Assembly (NCBI RefSeq): GCF_026262505.1
Contig: NC_067205.1
Coordinates: 20,519,645-20,583,644, forward strand
Length of the DNA stretch: 64,000 nt
Source of the DNA: Trichomonas vaginalis G3
Taxonomy: Eukaryota > Parabasalia > Trichomonadida > Trichomonadidae
Reading direction: 5' to 3'
Part shown: piece by piece, positions 9,465-19,442 of the stretch
Position numbering within the stretch: the stretch's first letter is position 1
Layout: every line of letters starts with the position of its first letter
Position numbers and translations under genes: made by a program
Notes under the pieces: model-generated
Told to the model about the DNA's origin: nothing
The model's input: only the letters and a program-made list of their open reading frames with translations
The model's database searches: none

Positions 9465-10931
9465 TTATTGTTCAACTTCAACTAATGCATTGCCGTTAAT
9501 ATATCTAACAAATTCAGCTATTGTGTCAAATCTTCGTCTTCTTTTTGTCATTGATTTATCAGTTTTTCCATAATCGAGATGAATTAAAACTTTATTTCCT
9601 TGTTTAAAATTCATGAGCCCCGAATTAATTTGTTCACGTTTAACATCATTTAACCTTTCCATTTGCTTTCTAATATATTCCCATTCTTTTGAAATATCAT
9701 TTTTCATTTCCACTGGTTTCATGTTTATAGTTCTATGCCATGTATTATTGTAATAATATACTAACTGCTGTATGATGGAGTCATGATTTCCATCCCAGTA
9801 TATCTGACCATTAACCCCTAACGCATCTCTAAGAGTTCTCATTACCGCATCAACTATTTTATTATGAAACGTATATGGAGAGGATGAAAAGTAAAAATTA
9901 ATTTGTGGGAAATAATGAGCCATAGCTGCCTGAAATCCTTTATCACCATCACCCCTTATATTATCTACTCTTTCATGATCTAGTAAGTATTGTATAGCTC
10001 TTCTTGTTTCCTGTTCTGTTTTCCCTTTCACCGGAATGCAATATAAATATCTGGTGTTAATGTTAATGGCAAATAAATAAGTAACGTTTCCTTTTGAATA
10101 TTCCAGATGATCGATTTCGTATGAATATGGATATAGTGCAAATGAAGGGCGACTAAATTTTTCCTTTAACGGTTGAATTTTTGGGTCAATTGGTTTATTT
10201 AATATCTTGAAATCCTTTTTAAAATCTTTTTGCTTCTTTAATGTTTGAAATGGATATAATAAAGTGAATGATGAAGGATTAACTGAAGGAGGAGGTACTA
10301 CTGTCGTTGGAGGTTTTGGTGTTGTAAGTGGTTTAATTTTATCTGCTTTGATTTTGGATTTCATTCCTCCTTTCATTAATTCTGGATGTATTCTATTCAT
10401 TTGTTTTAAATATGCTGTATATAAAGGTTTGATATACTTTCCCGCTTCGAGTTTATGTTGAAGGATGAATTCCAAAAGTTGATCTTCATTTAAAAGTCGG
10501 GCTGAATATGGTTTAACTAATGAATCATAAATTAAAGCTTGTGCATCATTTATGGTCTGAAGGACCTGGGCGTTTTGTACCATTTGTTTTTGTTCCTTTG
10601 GCTTTTGCGGCTCGGGATTATATAATTTATATAATTCATCAATATCTTCTTCTGTTAATACTTTATTTTTGAAATCTTTCAACTGTTTAAGCTGTGATTT
10701 AGTTTTTCCCTTTGTATATTCATTATTTTTAATTTTGTCTTTAATTTTAGAAATTATTTTATCATGATATTTCAAAATTTCATTTTTATAATACGAATAA
10801 TAATAATCCATATCATCACCCGTTATATTTTTATTATATTTTTGGAGATATGCTTTTAAATCATAATAATCAAGAAAATTTTGATTAAATACTAAATCAT
10901 CAATTAAAATTTTTAAATCTGTGTTATCCAT
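9465..10931 (-). CDS. Maverick integrase (retroviral-type DDE/RNase H fold), 488 aa
   Basis: Residues 1-200 are helical and Lys-rich; a Pro/Thr linker follows (201-220). The catalytic core spans about 265-400: Asp274 in YEIDH, Asp328 in IRGDGD, and Asp361 in KIVDAVMRTLRDAL, at the place where retroviral integrases have Glu. A small basic C-terminal SH3- or chromo-like domain follows (about 440-488, HLDYGKTDKS then KRRRRFD). The enzyme joins the element's ends to new genomic DNA. It is intact, unlike most replication genes here. Asp in place of the third-position Glu also occurs in the integrase of Maverick B (58,303-59,262). Confidence 0.92.
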   Translation of the reverse strand: MDNTDLKILIDDLVFNQNFLDYYDLKAYLQKYNKNITGDDMDYYYSYYKNEILKYHDKIISKIKDKIKNNEYTKGKTKSQLKQLKDFKNKVLTEEDIDELYKLYNPEPQKPKEQKQMVQNAQVLQTINDAQALIYDSLVKPYSARLLNEDQLLEFILQHKLEAGKYIKPLYTAYLKQMNRIHPELMKGGMKSKIKADKIKPLTTPKPPTTVVPPPSVNPSSFTLLYPFQTLKKQKDFKKDFKILNKPIDPKIQPLKEKFSRPSFALYPYSYEIDHLEYSKGNVTYLFAININTRYLYCIPVKGKTEQETRRAIQYLLDHERVDNIRGDGDKGFQAAMAHYFPQINFYFSSSPYTFHNKIVDAVMRTLRDALGVNGQIYWDGNHDSIIQQLVYYYNNTWHRTINMKPVEMKNDISKEWEYIRKQMERLNDVKREQINSGLMNFKQGNKVLIHLDYGKTDKSMTKRRRRFDTIAEFVRYINGNALVEVEQ

Positions 10932-11032
10932 TTATATAAAAATAAAATAAATGTTTTAAGGGTGCCCACCTCTTTGAATCATAGTACAAAACCATTATTA
11001 ACGGTTCCTTTTGTCTCTTCTGTGGCATTTCA

Positions 11033-14000
11033 TTAAATAAATGGCATACAACATCCATTTTCACAACATACAGCCTTAGTGTGTGCTCCTGTTAATGCAG
11101 TCTTACCAATTGTTAAGCGAGTCATTGACCCGTTTTTAAGTTGTAAATTAATATTCTGACCATCAAATATCACTTTATCATTTATTATATCCAAATAATT
11201 TTTAGGTGTTAATTGTTTATTTTGTCGTAAACTAACACCTTTCATTTTTTGTGCAATCTTTTTAAAATCACTTCCATCAATTGAACCGTTGAATGAAGTA
11301 TAACACTTAGGGCATAAAGCAACCATGTTATCACCTTGTTTCTCAATTGCTAAACCCAATAACTTCTTCTCATGTGCTTTTTCTTCAGCTTTATTCTTTA
11401 ATTTAGGTTTAAATTTCTCATCAAAACAGAAGAAATCAAAAGGTGCGAATTTGTAAATGTTTTTATCATAAAATTGTTTATCGGTTACAATTGCTTGAAA
11501 TGCTTGAGTGTTAGGAAGACTTGGATCGCCAGCAATAGCCCAATAAGATGAATCAGTATCACCTTCAATGAAATGAAAACGATTAACATCATGCATTTAT
11601 ACATAAAATCATAAATGAAAACCAAATACCAGTATTTAGCATTATCTAAAGTGAAGAATGCCTCTTGTAAACATGTATCACATCTATAAAATCTATCTTT
11701 AAGCATCACTTGATACGTATCTTCACCTATTTCTCTTATGTTTTTAAACTTATTTGACATACATGCAACGCGTGCCTTCTGTGCATTCATTATTTTAGTC
11801 TTTGCGTAATTTTGTGTATTCATTGCATCGTAACCATATGATCCATTAAGTGAAATCTTGCAAAATAAACTTTTTCCTTTATTTCCTTCTAATTCAGCCT
11901 TTTGTCTTTCGTTCATAAATTCGTTCGCAAATTCATTAAAACAAGTATTTTTCGTAAATGTTAAAATTGATTGAATGTCATCAATGATAAAATGAAATCT
12001 GTCTATTAGATACCAAAGATAATAAGAAGAAAATGGTTGATATTGGTTGTGTGTTGATGCTAACTGAGTTAATTTTCTCTGTTTCTGGTCAACTGGTAGA
12101 TTGTTTGATTTCATGTAATTATACATAAAACTGCCAATTGTTTTTTCATCTGTGATAATATCTAAGTTTCTTATTATCGGTAAAAAGTTTATGTAATCAT
12201 TAATGTATTTTTCATCAATGTGACCCTTTACTTCAGCCACGAATAAAGTATTTTTCTTTCTAATTATTCCCAATGCTTTTGCTTTCTTTGTTGCTGTATC
12301 ACAAATGATAACACCATTCAATCTTCCCGGCATATACATTTTATGGTCAGTATATTGAATGAAATCATGAGGATTAGATGAAAATGATGAAGGATATAAT
12401 GAATTAAAGTCAACTCCAACAAAATGAGTCATGATGTTGGTGGTGTCCTCATTTGATACAGTTTTAGTTTCTGGATTATATGAAAGTTTATTAATGTGCG
12501 TGATTCCTTTAAGATTAACACGATGTTGAACATTTGATAGACCACCAGTAATTCCATTACGGAGAATGTGATAAGCTTCAACTGAATCTAAAGTCATTGG
12601 TAAATTATTTTTTAATGTATAATTTCTTAAATTGATTCTTAAACGTTGAACATCTTCATCTTTATTTGATTTTACGACATTGCAATAACAACACATTAAC
12701 TGACAATTTTCTTTGGTATGTGGTTTTTCATTATCGATTCTATCTAATGTTGGTTTATTTGCATATGTAAACGCTTTACCACACATTTTGCATTTAGATG
12801 AAAGGATTAAATCGTGATAGTATTGAAAATCATCCATTGAAACATTATTTTTAGTATCTCTTTCTGCTTTTTCATCTTGTTTCTTATATGATTCAATTTT
12901 ATATTTCCAATACTTTTTCGTTAATTCAAAACTTGATTCCACATTTTCTTCTTCTGGATATTTTTCGTTAGGATTAAAGTCTTTATATGCTAAAGCGTAA
13001 CGAATCATTGATGCATTCGATGATAAAGAAAGATTATGAAGCATGTCAATTTTATAAACAAATGTTTCTTCAATAATTTTATCAATTGGGTCAATCATAA
13101 TTTCAACATCTTTATTGCAATAATGAATAAAATATTCTAATCTATTCTTAAAATTTTTAGCATCATTGAGATATATTTGATAATCACTATCTGATATAGT
13201 TTCTTGAGTTAATGCTGAATAAAATGAATCTTTCGTGAATGGTTCCTCTTTATATAATTCTTCTTCGTAATTTTCCCATGTGATGAATTGATAAGGGAAA
13301 AAGGATTTAACACGTGATTTATTGTTTCCGAAATCTGAGTGAATTGGTCTAATGTCCCACCCGCTATATAATTTCTGATGTCAATAAATCTCAATTCATA
13401 TGGAACGTTTGTTTTCTTTACAATGATTTGCTTAAATTGAGAAGATGAACCCAGCATTGATTTTATTTTCCATTTTGCAGTGTTTAAATCACGAAGAATT
13501 AAATTTAAATCAAACTTTCCCGAATTAAAACCTATGATATTCACTTTATTGAATTCCTCATCTAGAAGTTCTTTAAATGCTTCCTTTTGTTTCTCATTTA
13601 ATGTATGGGACAAAGTCCCCGCCGTTTGGTCCGTTTGCAACTTCATTAATTCTTCATATTGTTCAATATTTGATTTAGCAACTAATGAACAGGTTGAAAA
13701 TAAAAACTCAATCCAATCAGAAATAAAAGAATCACTTGAAGTTAAGCAAAAATTCCTCGTATATGTTTTATCACGGTCTACGACCTCGCCGCTTTGCGGC
13801 TTTAATTTAACCGTTGATGATACCATGAATGGTTTTAAGTAAGCGTTCAAAGTTGCACATTCAGAAAGTTGAGGTTCTTCTTTAGTCTCTAATGTTTCGA
13901 AGTCAAAAGTAATATAATATCTTGTTGGTTTATAATATTCCTGCAAATTATGTGCTAATAGCCATTGATATATCTTCTGTTTCGTGATATGTGGTGCATA

Positions 14001-14535
14001 TGGTTGTTGTGTGTTTTGCAATTGAACGTCTTGAATTAATCTTCCATTATTTTCTTTACATTTCTCACAATGCTTTAAAAATCTTCTTTGGTTTTTCCTT
14101 TCTGGATCATCACGGATAGAATATACTTCTTCTTTGCAAAAGGGGCAAACTTATAGCCGGTGAGTGCTTCAACGTCTGTTATTCTGTCAGCGTGAAGTTT
14201 TCCACATGGACTCTGTGTTAATAAAATATTTACTGTTTCAAATTCTGGATCTATCATTATTGAATCCACTAATGGAAAGTCTACCTTGTTAATGTCTACG
14301 TCTTCTGGTTGAGGGTCACAATAATAAAAATCAATATTAATGTTTAACATTCTTGCTAACCTCTCACTTTCTGATGAAATGTCAAACCCTTCATATGCAT
14401 CTATTGCTTCGTTTAAATAACTTCTACGAGTTTTAGGATTAACACCATCAGGAATGTTATAGAAGCGTTTAAATAACCTTCTACCTTCGGCTCTATTTGA
14501 TTATCATTCATTTTAGCTGTTCCATTTTTGTTCAT
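11033..14535 (-). pseudogene. polB: Family B DNA polymerase (protein-primed type) with HNH-like insert, frameshifted
   Basis: Order on the minus strand: start ATG at 14535; a zinc finger CPFC...HCEKC (about 14,150-14,058); exonuclease motifs TFDFETLE (near 13,900), GFNSGKFD (near 13,530) and YCNKDVE (near 13,115); an HNH/treble-clef insert with CKMCGKAF, LDRIDN and CCYCN (about 12,800-12,670); motif A VDFNSLYPS (near 12,400), motif B SLNGSYGY (near 11,850), motif C GDTDSS (near 11,555). These make it a Polinton-type PolB, which copies the element. Breaks lie near 14,450-14,480, 14,150, 13,340 and 11,595; no large part is missing. All frames between the breaks remain free of stops. Confidence 0.9.
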
Positions 14536-14584
14536 TTATGTAAGAATAAAAAATTAAAAAATAAATAAAAATAAAGTTTATTTT

Positions 14585-14608
14585 TTAAAGTCCAGGGCTA
14601 AAGTCCAT
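14585..14608. other. GC-rich short repeat at the end of the gene upstream of polB
   Basis: AAAGTCCA occurs at 14,587-14,594 and 14,600-14,607 with GGGC between. Read on the minus strand it gives GGACTTTAG, the same last codons (Gly-Leu-stop) as GGACTTTAA at the end of the gene at 343-822. It belongs to the family of GC-rich patches also seen at 811-872. Confidence 0.5.
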
Positions 14609-15700
14609 AAAATGAATTAAGAACACATAAATTTTTATCATCTGCGACGTGACGAATACATTTTAATTTACTCAAGAATGCGTACCCTGATACATTAAAT
14701 CTAATTCCTGTCTTATTTAATTTCACAACTTTGAAAAGGAATGTATGAATAGCTATAAAATGATGAGATGATGTTTTATGGGTTGCTTCCATTTTTTCTG
14801 AAATAAATGAATAAATATAATGCTTATAAGTTTTCATATCTTTTATATTCTTAATAACGAATGGTATAGACCTTTCCACTTCGTCTTCCTTCGGTGCTGT
14901 TCTTTCATAAAACATTATTGGTATCTTCAATAATGAAACCACAATCACATAAAATTTTATATGTACCAATTGTTTCTTTTGATATTTTATCTAACAAATC
15001 AAAAACTTTATCAACACCCGTGCATTTATTTAAATAATAATTTGTGTAAATATCATGGTCTTCTTTCTTAATCGTATTTGTTGCATATGTTACATTTTTC
15101 AATGCTTTTTTGAATTTTTCAGAATCAAGAGGAGGTGAAAGTAATATACAGGGTATTCTTCATCGTCAATAAACTGAAGCTTATGTTTATGAATAAATTT
15201 TGTGCCTTCTTCTGAAAGTGTTTCGTCAATATCACCATCTAATAAATTTTTAGTAGATTCCAAAAAGTAATTTTTATATCTTTCTTCATGAGATTTCTGA
15301 ACTTCTGATTCTGAAGCTGGGATATTCATTAAACCCTCTACTTCATTCTCATTATATTTTTCAACTTCTCTTAATTCCTTAATTTTTTCATCTATTTCAT
15401 CTCTTATTTTTTCCAGTCTTTCAATTTCATCATATTCATCATCTTTAATCCGTTCTTCATAATATTCAGGGAAAACATCAGGTTCTTTGGTTTTTCTTCT
15501 TCAGATGTGGGATATAAGAAATTTATAACATCATCTTTATTCATTTTTCCATCATAATCAAACTCATTTAAAAACTCTGCGAATTTTTTACAATTTCTTA
15601 AATAATATTTATCAACTTCATAACCCGCCTCCTCTAATATATCCTTTATTTCCTCATTTGTGAATCCCATTTTTTTAACATTGTTAGTTGTGACACTCAT
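14598..15700 (-). pseudogene. Frameshifted gene upstream of polB, possibly its detached N-terminal part
   Basis: ORFs 15,700-15,404, 15,329-15,099, 15,102-14,905 and 14,969-14,598 overlap in different frames and form one coding region of about 365 codons. It starts MSVTTNNVKK at an ATG with a standard leader. The first 150 residues are acidic and helical; the last part ends ADDKNLCVLNSFYGL, which resembles the Asp-x-x-x-Cys-x-x-x-Ser segment found upstream of the zinc finger in some Polinton polymerases. The final Gly-Leu-stop lies in a GC-rich repeat (AAAGTCCA twice, 14,587-14,607). It is either a separate gene or the start of PolB cut off by an insertion. Confidence 0.5.
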
Positions 15701-15710
15701 TTATCATTAA

Positions 15711-16045
15711 ATAAAAAAATAAATTATTCAAAAATGTAAGACATGAATTTTTAAAGTTTATTTTTCATTCATGAAAATAATTATTTCTAATTTCTTTTAC
15801 TCTCTCGTACATACTAGATTTAAAGAATTCAGAACTTTTACCATAATCTCCTAAATGTTTTCTTATCCCTAACGTGTGCCAGTTATTATATGAAACTGAA
15901 TAAACTTTATCTTTATCTTTACACCTTTCATCACTTCCAATATATTTATATTTCAGTTTTGATTTAGCATTTTCATATTCATTAACGTTTAATAATTCAC
16001 AGTCTTCCTTTTTAAATAAATGTTTTATGTATTCAGGATTTAATA
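15711..16045. repeat. Right terminal inverted repeat of Maverick A (matched part)
   Basis: This is the reverse complement of window bases 1-331. The inner boundary is at about 15,711, just before the leader of the gene starting at 15,700. The true repeat must go on to the right tip of the element, probably beyond 16,400, which would make it about 0.7 kb long. Confidence 0.92.
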
Positions 16046-16355
16046 CTCTACGTTTATATGCTCCTAACTTAGTTCTAAAGGTTTTTCTACAAAATTTAGG
16101 AATTCCATCCTCTTTAATGTCATCAATGATTTCCATTTCATTATTTTCAATTTCTTCTTCTCGTTTATGAGGTCTTTGATTATGACTCCATTGATTCCAT
16201 GAAATTAAATATTCTTTATCATTATATTTATACCTCATTAGCTTATTTTGGCTTTCATATTCATTTAATAATTCACAATCTTCATTTTTAAATTGAAGTT
16301 TAACCCATTCAGGATTTAAATGATGTTTAATTAATCGCGGAATATCTGACATCAT
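15765..16355 (-). CDS. TIR-encoded protein with duplicated domain, 196 aa
   Basis: Two copies of one domain are visible, residues 7-60 and about 100-180: each has an Asn-Pro-Glu segment, Phe-Lys-x-Glu-Asp-Cys-Glu-Leu-Leu-Asn, a Lys-Tyr-Lys-Tyr strand and a Trp near the end (SWNQW and SYNNW). The pattern recalls the repeated treble-clef-like domains of viral and bacterial nuclease-associated proteins (Leu-Leu-x-x-x-Tyr, then Lys-Tyr-x-Cys), but the zinc-binding cysteines are absent. It lies inside the TIR, so the element carries two copies; the left one is broken. A DNA-end-binding role is possible but unproven. Confidence 0.65.
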   Translation of the reverse strand: MMSDIPRLIKHHLNPEWVKLQFKNEDCELLNEYESQNKLMRYKYNDKEYLISWNQWSHNQRPHKREEEIENNEMEIIDDIKEDGIPKFCRKTFRTKLGAYKRRVLNPEYIKHLFKKEDCELLNVNEYENAKSKLKYKYIGSDERCKDKDKVYSVSYNNWHTLGIRKHLGDYGKSSEFFKSSMYERVKEIRNNYFHE

Positions 16356-16459
16356 CTATATATAGCTTCTTTTATAAAAGATAAAAAAATAAATTATTTT
16401 AAAATTAATGTTAATTTTTTTAATGATTTATAAATAAATATATTTTAATGCATCGTCTA

Positions 16460-16600
16460 TATATAGATGTAACAAAAAAAGTCACTAAACCCTTCCACAT
16501 ATACTACTATTATTATTTTTTCTACTTTTCTCTTCTTTTTTTCTTTTTCTCTTTTCTTTCTTCTTTTTCCCTTTTCCCTTCCTTTTTTTCTAGTTTTGGA
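16460..16600. repeat. Pyrimidine-rich tract at the Maverick A right flank
   Basis: About 110 bases from 16,492 are almost only T and C on the plus strand. The tract lies where the right tip of Maverick A is expected. A purine-rich counterpart occurs near 33,366-33,450. Open frames across it are low-complexity and not considered coding. Confidence 0.6.
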
Positions 16601-18964
16601 AAGGAAAAAGTAAAAAATTTAATAATTAATTTTATTACTATGAAAATATACTTTTTAGCTTATATTGTAAGCTGTGAGAGTTTTAAGTGATGGAAGATAT
16701 AAATCAAATTTGAAATTCAACAAATCTTGTTATGATTAAGTTGAATATTGTACTCTAATTAAGAGTTTTCAGTTATGAACTCAGGTATTATATAATAAAA
16801 GTATAACTCAAGATAATAAAGAGGTTTTTAAAATGTAGATCTGAAAATCAAACTACCATGTTTGATATGATTAAGTTGAATAATGTTATTTTATTAAATG
16901 GTTCAAATCTGTGAAATCGGCAATTACAAATTAAAGGCGTAGTTCAAAAAATTAAAGAGATTTTAAAAATTTAATATCAGAATTAAACTAAAAAAAGGAT
17001 TTAGTTATTTCAGTAATTATCAGAAAAGGTTAAAAAGATAGGGTAAGTAATGAGACTTGAGTGAGATGTGAGAAATCATATGTAAATAATTAGATATCTG
17101 ATGAGTAAGGTAGTAATGAGAGTTAAGATCTGGTTAGTAAGGTAGTAATGAGAGTTAAGATCTGGTTAGTAAGGTAGTAATGAGAGTTAAGATCTGGTTA
17201 GTAAGGTAGTAAAGAGTTAAGATCTGGTTAGTAAGGTAGTAATGAGAGTTAAGATCTGGTTAGTAAGGTAGTAATGAGAGTTAAGATCTGGTTAGTAAGG
17301 TAGTAATGAGAGTTAAGATCTGATGAGTAAGGTAGTAATGAGAGTTAAGATCTAGTTAGTAAGGTAGTAATGAGAGATCTGCGGGCAGTAATGATACATC
17401 TATGAGTACATAACTAAAACCTGAGTTCTATGAGCGAAATCTGAGAGCTAAAAGCCGAGAGATCTAAGGTAAGTAATGAGAGAAGAGAATTTGAAATTTT
17501 ACAAAATACGTTTACTCATACAAAATAATTCGCATTCTTTTATAACGAATCTCAATGCCAATTAATACATAAAACAGATTTTAGCAACTAATTGCAAGAT
17601 TTAGAAAGATTTTATTTATAATCTCAGCCAAATTAACAAATATTTTATTGATTTCGTAAAAAATAGCAATAAAACATAAAAATATGACATTCTATTTTTC
17701 CAAAAAAATTTCAAAAATCATTTTTTAACATGAAATTTATATTTTTTAATTTTTTTTGGAATTTTCAACCATGTCAAAAGTCGGGGTCTACAAATGTATT
17801 CTCTTTGACATAGGATAAAAACATCCTTTCTTATAATTTCATTGTAAAATAAAATTTTCTTAAATTTATTGAATCCAAACTCAACTTTGCAACATTTTAT
17901 TATCATAAAAACTAAGAAACATCAGGTAAACTTCAATTTGGAGAGCTTAAAATCATATCTAAATTGAAAAATAAGGGGAAAAAAATTGTAAAAAAAATCT
18001 CATTAGATGGGGCAAAAAGTGACTTTTTTAATGTGTTTTTTAAAAAAATCGTGCCAGCTGGCCAAAAAAGGTGTGCCAGCAGGCGTGCCAGTTTGTACAA
18101 CCCTAATTATGCCTTAAAAATCCAAATATAAAAAATCGTAAATAAAAAATATATTTTTTATTTTTATTTTGTAAATAATCTGTTTACTAAATGGGACTGT
18201 ATCATGAAAGTAACAAAAATCATTATTTAACAAGATTCAAAACTGGTGCAACGAAATGCACATTGATTTTGTAGTGTAACAAAGAGAGATTTATTGTAAA
18301 AAGTACAAAATAGTATATTTATTATCGTGATTAGCGTAGAAATGTATGAGTTTGGGACGAATTTCTGGTGCATTCATAACTAAAGTGATACATTGTCTGG
18401 AGCAAGTTCAGATCTTTAACTTATGGCTTGTTTGGTGCTAACTCACCCAATTTAAGTGCACTAGAGGGGATTTTGTCTGTAATGAGCATGCACCTTGAGT
18501 TGTTGTTTGGTCCGTGTACGAAAGATAGTAATTTAATACTATACTCGATTAAATGTGAATTTCTAATTTTGAATTTGCGTTTTTTCCTGAAAATAGTTAC
18601 AATATATGAAAGAGTTGGCAAAACTAGAGGACACGTCTTTAAGGGTTTGGCTCGTGCTTCATGTTAATATGCCGAAACTAAAATAAACGTATATTGGGGG
18701 TCGAAAATTGAGAGCTCATATCTTTAAGTGACACTTGTTGTTTTTATAAAAAACACGAATATAGAGAACCTAACATTTAAATAAGCATTGGAATATTATA
18801 TATCGAATCTCATTGGTAGTTAAATCCAAGATCCCTAAATGATACTATTTTCAATTCTCAAATCAAAACTAAATTTGAAGAATAAGATAATTCCTTCTTG
18901 ATTTGATTACATATAAATGAAATGAATGTTATTAAGTTTTGAGCAAAGAAATTTTCAAAAAAAA
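16600..18964. other. Non-coding host region with tandem repeat
   Basis: No credible gene is seen. ORFs at 18,421-18,667 overlap each other on both strands, start at non-ATG codons or lack features. Apart from the 32-bp tandem array, there is a short cluster of GTGCCAGC/GTGCCAG motifs at 18,050-18,095 ending in CAACCCTAA, which could be one end of an old transposon, but I find no partner end. Confidence 0.6.
17103..17380. repeat. 32-bp tandem repeat, about eight copies
   Basis: The unit GTTAGTAAGGTAGTAATGAG plus AGTTAAGATCTG is repeated with only small changes (one copy lacks TG, another has GATGAG for GGTTAG). Each unit contains a BglII-like AGATCT. It is non-coding; stops occur in all frames. 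Confidence 0.9.
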
Positions 18965-19036
18965 TGGAGATGGGGGGAATCGAACCCCCGGCCTCAACTA
19001 TGCTAAAGTCGCACTCTACCACTGAGCCACACACCC
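18965..19036 (-). tRNA. tRNA-Ala (anticodon AGC)
   Basis: The minus strand folds as a cloverleaf: D arm GCTC/GAGT, anticodon stem CGACT/AGTTG with loop TTAGCAT, and T arm GGGGG-TTCGATT-CCCCC. The acceptor pairs 5' GGGTGTG with CATCTCC, giving the G3:U70 pair that is the identity mark of alanine tRNAs; discriminator A73. Position 4:69 is a U-C mismatch and 5:68 a G-U pair, so the acceptor stem is weaker than usual. No intron; CCA is not encoded. Confidence 0.93.
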
Positions 19037-19442
19037 TATTCAAATTTTCGAATAATTTTAATTACGAAACGATACAAAAGGAGGATGATAACGTAGATGA
19101 TAGTTTAAATCCGAAAATTAATGCTTCAATCTGCAAATATTAAATCAGTTAAGTTTCGTTTTTTTGATAACTTTTTTTCGAACCCTTCAAAACTTAAAAT
19201 TTTTATGTGCCACAAAATTAATTTTACTAATTTCTATTTTGCTATTCCATTTTATATGGCAATTTTTCATTTTAATTTTTATAAGAATTGACTGTAAATT
19301 TAATTTCAAATTTTCATATTTTACTTCTTTATTTTTACTCTACAAATAAGTTGTTTACAGGAAAATTGAAATATCTTTCAAATTTAACAAAAACTGACTA
19401 AAACATAACGTCTTTCAAAATTTATCGTCAGCAAGAATTTAA
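19037..19442. other. Intergenic region, no feature seen
   Basis: This is AT-rich sequence between the tRNA and the protease gene. It probably contains the protease promoter, but I cannot identify a clear initiator motif. The only ORF (19,164) is a low-complexity hydrophobic frame. Confidence 0.5.

Larger units (their letters stand above)
1..16460. mobile_element. Maverick/Polinton element A (left end outside window)
   Basis: The segment carries the Maverick gene set: DDE integrase, family B DNA polymerase, A32-like packaging ATPase and a large capsid-like gene. It is bounded by inverted copies of one sequence (1-331 against 15,711-16,045). Right-hand genes lie mostly on the minus strand and left-hand genes mostly on the plus strand. 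The right boundary is only approximate: the terminal repeat must continue past 16,045, but its partner lies left of base 1, so the exact tip and target duplication cannot be placed. I see no adenovirus-type cysteine protease in the window copy. Confidence 0.9.

Noticed and set aside
16448..16690. Phe/Ser-rich ORF of 80 codons
   Set aside because: It is a translation of the pyrimidine-rich tract.
17103..17380. CRISPR-like array
   Set aside because: Head-to-tail 32-bp repeats without spacers.
18050..18106. GTGCCAGC cluster ending in CAACCCTAA as a transposon end
   Set aside because: No matching inverted end or target duplication could be found in the window.
18421..18667. Overlapping ORFs of 66 and 79 codons
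   Set aside because: They lie on opposite strands over the same bases, one begins at TTG, and neither shows coding character or neighbours.
18858..19043. Minus-strand ORF of 61 codons
   Set aside because: It is the translation of the tRNA-Ala gene.
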